In this document: positions 62,527-64,000 of the stretch, in pieces
How the letters are laid out: every line of letters begins with the position of its first letter
Position numbering within the stretch: position 1 is the stretch's first letter
Assembly (NCBI GenBank): GCA_039975755.1
Contig: JBDWGM010000141.1
Span: 4,501 to 68,500 of the forward strand
Direction of reading: 5' to 3'
Source of the DNA: JABSSA01 sp039975755
Lineage (GTDB): Bacteria > Pseudomonadota > Alphaproteobacteria > Rhodobacterales > Rhodobacteraceae
DNA length: 64,000 nt
Program-made: the position numbers and the translations under genes
The notes under the pieces: generated by a model
Told to the model about the DNA's origin: nothing
What the model saw: the letters and a program-made list of their open reading frames with translations, nothing else
Databases searched by the model: none

Positions 62527-63503
62527 GCGGCTGCTGCCCCTGCCCTTGGCATCAATGCGTGAGGCAGTTGGCGTACAACGTCCTCTGGATCCAGTGTCGT
62601 TAAGATGCGTTTGCGTTGATCCTTGGGCGTCATCGCAACGTCCATGTACCAACCAAGATGTTTGCGTGCGACACGGGCCCCAAGCGTTAAACCGTAAAAG
62701 CTCAACATGTCTTGGTAGTGTGTTAGGACCATTTCGGTCCAAGCGCTTGATTGCGGAATATCCGGAGCCGCCGTACCAAACAATTCGTGCGCAATCTGCG
62801 CCAAAATCCAAGGTCGCCCTTGCGCACCCCGTCCGATCATGACGCCATCTGCGCCGCTTTGATCCAAGGCGCTGCGGGCCGTCTTTGCGTCGATGATATC
62901 GCCATTGGCGATGACCGGGATATCCACCGCGTCTTTGACATCACGAATGGCCGCCCAATCGGCGTTACCCTTATAGAACTGGCATCGCGTACGGCCGTGA
63001 ATAACAATTTGCCGTATGCCCGCGGCCTCGGCGCGTTTTGCGATTGGCGCGGCATTGCGCATCCCGTCATCCCAACCCAATCTCGTTTTCAATGTCACCG
63101 GAATTTGCACTGCGTTCACAACGGCTTCGATCAACGTCAACGCGTGATCGGGTTCGCGCATCAATGCAGACCCTGAATAGCCATTTACGACTTTCTTTGC
63201 AGGACATCCCATATTGATATCGATGATTTGCGCACCTTGCCCTTCGACCATGCGCGCGGCTTCTGCCATCACTTGTGCCTCGCGTCCGGCCAATTGAACC
63301 GCAGTCCCTTCGATCCCTAACCCAAGCTCGGCTTTTTCGCGCGCACCTGGGCGAGCATTCAGCATGTCGTGGCTGGCCACCATCTCGGACACAACCAGGC
63401 CAGCACCGAATTTCGCCACCAAAGCGCGAAACGGTAAATCCGTTATTCCAGCCATGGGCGCCAACATCACCGGCAGCGGCATATGAAAAGATCGATTTAA
63501 CAT
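62523..63503 (-). CDS. dusB: tRNA-dihydrouridine synthase B (NifR3)
   Basis: FMN-dependent reduction of uridine to dihydrouridine in tRNA (position 17 in DusB). The 326 residues form a TIM barrel: VMLAPMAGITDLPFR, the catalytic Cys in NMGCPAKKVVNGYSGSAL, KTRLGWDD, and HGRTRCQFY, with GVMIGRGAQGRPW binding the FMN phosphate. It is the first gene of the dusB-ntrBC operon, long known as nifR3 in Rhodobacter. AAGGATTAAGC precedes the ATG. Confidence 0.97.
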   Translation of the reverse strand: MLNRSFHMPLPVMLAPMAGITDLPFRALVAKFGAGLVVSEMVASHDMLNARPGAREKAELGLGIEGTAVQLAGREAQVMAEAARMVEGQGAQIIDINMGCPAKKVVNGYSGSALMREPDHALTLIEAVVNAVQIPVTLKTRLGWDDGMRNAAPIAKRAEAAGIRQIVIHGRTRCQFYKGNADWAAIRDVKDAVDIPVIANGDIIDAKTARSALDQSGADGVMIGRGAQGRPWILAQIAHELFGTAAPDIPQSSAWTEMVLTHYQDMLSFYGLTLGARVARKHLGWYMDVAMTPKDQRKRILTTLDPEDVVRQLPHALMPRAGAAAA

Positions 63504-63591
63504 GCTTAATCCTTGTGCATACCCTTTGCGTTAAGGGCTGGGCGGTGAACTCTCAACAAGTCAACGACATAGATAAGCCTCAAAAAGTGCA

Positions 63592-63612
63592 TTTGCCTAA
63601 ATTTTAGGCAAA
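63592..63612. promoter_or_regulatory. 21-bp palindrome between dusB and ispD
   Basis: TTTGCCTAAA-T-TTTAGGCAAA: two perfect 10-bp arms around one base (63602). It lies 11 bases upstream of the predicted -35 of ispD and 89 bases upstream of the dusB ATG, so a dimeric regulator bound here could act on both genes. Confidence 0.6.
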
Positions 63613-63622
63613 CACCCGGCAA

Positions 63623-63651
63623 TTGCACGGTAAGGGCGAGTGGCCTACAAC
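63623..63651 (+). promoter_or_regulatory. Predicted ispD promoter (leaderless transcript)
   Basis: TTGCAC (63623-63628) and TACAAC (63646-63651) are 17 bases apart. Six bases after the -10 comes the ispD ATG (63658), so the start of transcription would coincide with the start codon. No ribosome binding site is present. Confidence 0.45.
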
Positions 63652-63657
63652 GTGCAC

Positions 63658-64000
63658 ATGATCAATTCTTTACGTCCCCTCATCGCAGTTGTGGTTGTTG
63701 CAGCCGGGCGCGGCGCCCGCGCTGGCGGGACGCAAGCCAAGCAATGGCAGTCAATCGCAGGCCGTCGTGTTTTCGATCACACAGTGGATGTGTTTCGCGC
63801 CCGCGCAGATGTCCAAAAGATAGTTGTGTGCCTTCATGCTGACGATATGGAGCAATGCCCCGACGATTGTTTGGTCGCAAAAGGTGGCGCTAATCGCACG
63901 CAATCTGTGTGGTCCGGTTTACGTGCCCTATCGCCCTATAACCCCGACCTTGTCCTGATACATGATGTTGCGCGCCCTTGCCTCAGCCATGCCGTGATTG
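63658..64000 (+). CDS. ispD: 2-C-methyl-D-erythritol 4-phosphate cytidylyltransferase (IspD or IspDF), 3' end cut by window
   Basis: The frame from ATG 63658 is open to the right edge (114 codons). VVVVAAGRGARAGGTQAKQW is the cytidylyltransferase signature with its essential Arg and Lys, and VLIHDVARPCLS is the CTP-binding Asp motif. It makes CDP-methylerythritol in the MEP pathway of isoprenoid synthesis. In Rhodobacterales the gene at this site is usually the fused ispDF, but the IspF half would lie outside the window. The predicted promoter gives a leaderless transcript. It is divergent from dusB. Confidence 0.94.
   Translation, partial: MINSLRPLIAVVVVAAGRGARAGGTQAKQWQSIAGRRVFDHTVDVFRARADVQKIVVCLHADDMEQCPDDCLVAKGGANRTQSVWSGLRALSPYNPDLVLIHDVARPCLSHAVI

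Noticed and set aside
1..64000. tRNA or rRNA genes, CRISPR arrays, insertion sequences, prophage or integrative elements
   Set aside because: I looked through all gaps and found no cloverleaf-like sequence, no regularly spaced repeats, and no transposase, integrase or phage protein.

Overview
The window reads as ordinary core chromosome of an alphaproteobacterium of the order Rhodobacterales (Roseobacter-type). The evidence is the conserved block ispD(F) / dusB-ntrB-ntrC-ntrY-ntrX / trkA-trkH-hfq-hflX near the right end, an acnA gene divergent from a DUF1223 gene, a zwf-pgl-pgi operon, Usg-like and DUF6614-like small proteins, and NtrC and NtrX versions that lack the GAFTGA loop. I found no rRNA or tRNA gene, CRISPR array, insertion sequence, prophage or plasmid function. 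The genus cannot be fixed from what I can see.

Layout. 1-9800: DUF1223 protein (cut by the left edge), aconitase, aldo/keto reductase, a nitrate-channel-like NrtS protein beside a secreted double PilJ-domain protein, an acyl-CoA ligase, a thioesterase, and a TetR regulator divergent from an AhpD-like protein. 9800-13500: zwf-pgl-pgi, the entry to the Entner-Doudoroff and pentose phosphate routes. 13600-19650: radical SAM protein, DUF2855, Usg, gyrA, DUF6614. 19670-28460: M32 carboxypeptidase with ctaA, a TrmJ-like methyltransferase, a degenerate ThiE-like protein, a HupE/UreJ-like membrane protein whose start overlaps that of a divergent DUF4198 protein, psuK-psuG for pseudouridine breakdown, and DUF502. 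28470-38670: patatin-like lipase with 3-hydroxybutyrate dehydrogenase, a probable small RNA gene, an orphan oligopeptide-binding protein, an aquaporin, an XRE-cupin regulator divergent from an adenylate-forming enzyme and a DsbA/FrnE protein, a degenerate cytidylyltransferase-like protein, and a Bcr/CflA exporter. 38670-51000: mfd, a small membrane protein, hemB, a SYLF lipoprotein, a soluble Aer-type PAS protein, a 3-hydroxyisobutyrate-dehydrogenase-family enzyme, a penicillin/AHL-acylase-family enzyme with an RluE-like pseudouridine synthase, and a VPLPA-CTERM surface protein. 51160-64000: hflX, hfq, trkH, trkA, a lipoprotein, ntrX, ntrY, ntrC, ntrB, dusB and the start of ispD.

How the genes work together. 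Tight overlaps mark the operons: zwf-pgl, psuK-psuG, hfq-hflX, trkA-trkH, ntrY-ntrX and dusB-ntrB share 1 to 4 bases at their junctions, and acyl ligase-frnE and acylase-rluE share one base. The right end couples nitrogen sensing (NtrBC, NtrYX), potassium uptake (TrkAH) and post-transcriptional control (Hfq).

No clearly new multi-gene system is visible. The observations most worth following are a small-RNA gene at about 30594-30670 with a consensus-like promoter and a strong terminator, a 21-bp perfect palindrome between dusB and a probably leaderless ispD, a 16-bp direct repeat with a 22-bp period before the exporter gene, overlapping divergent start codons of the HupE-like and DUF4198 genes, and several enzymes with altered catalytic motifs.
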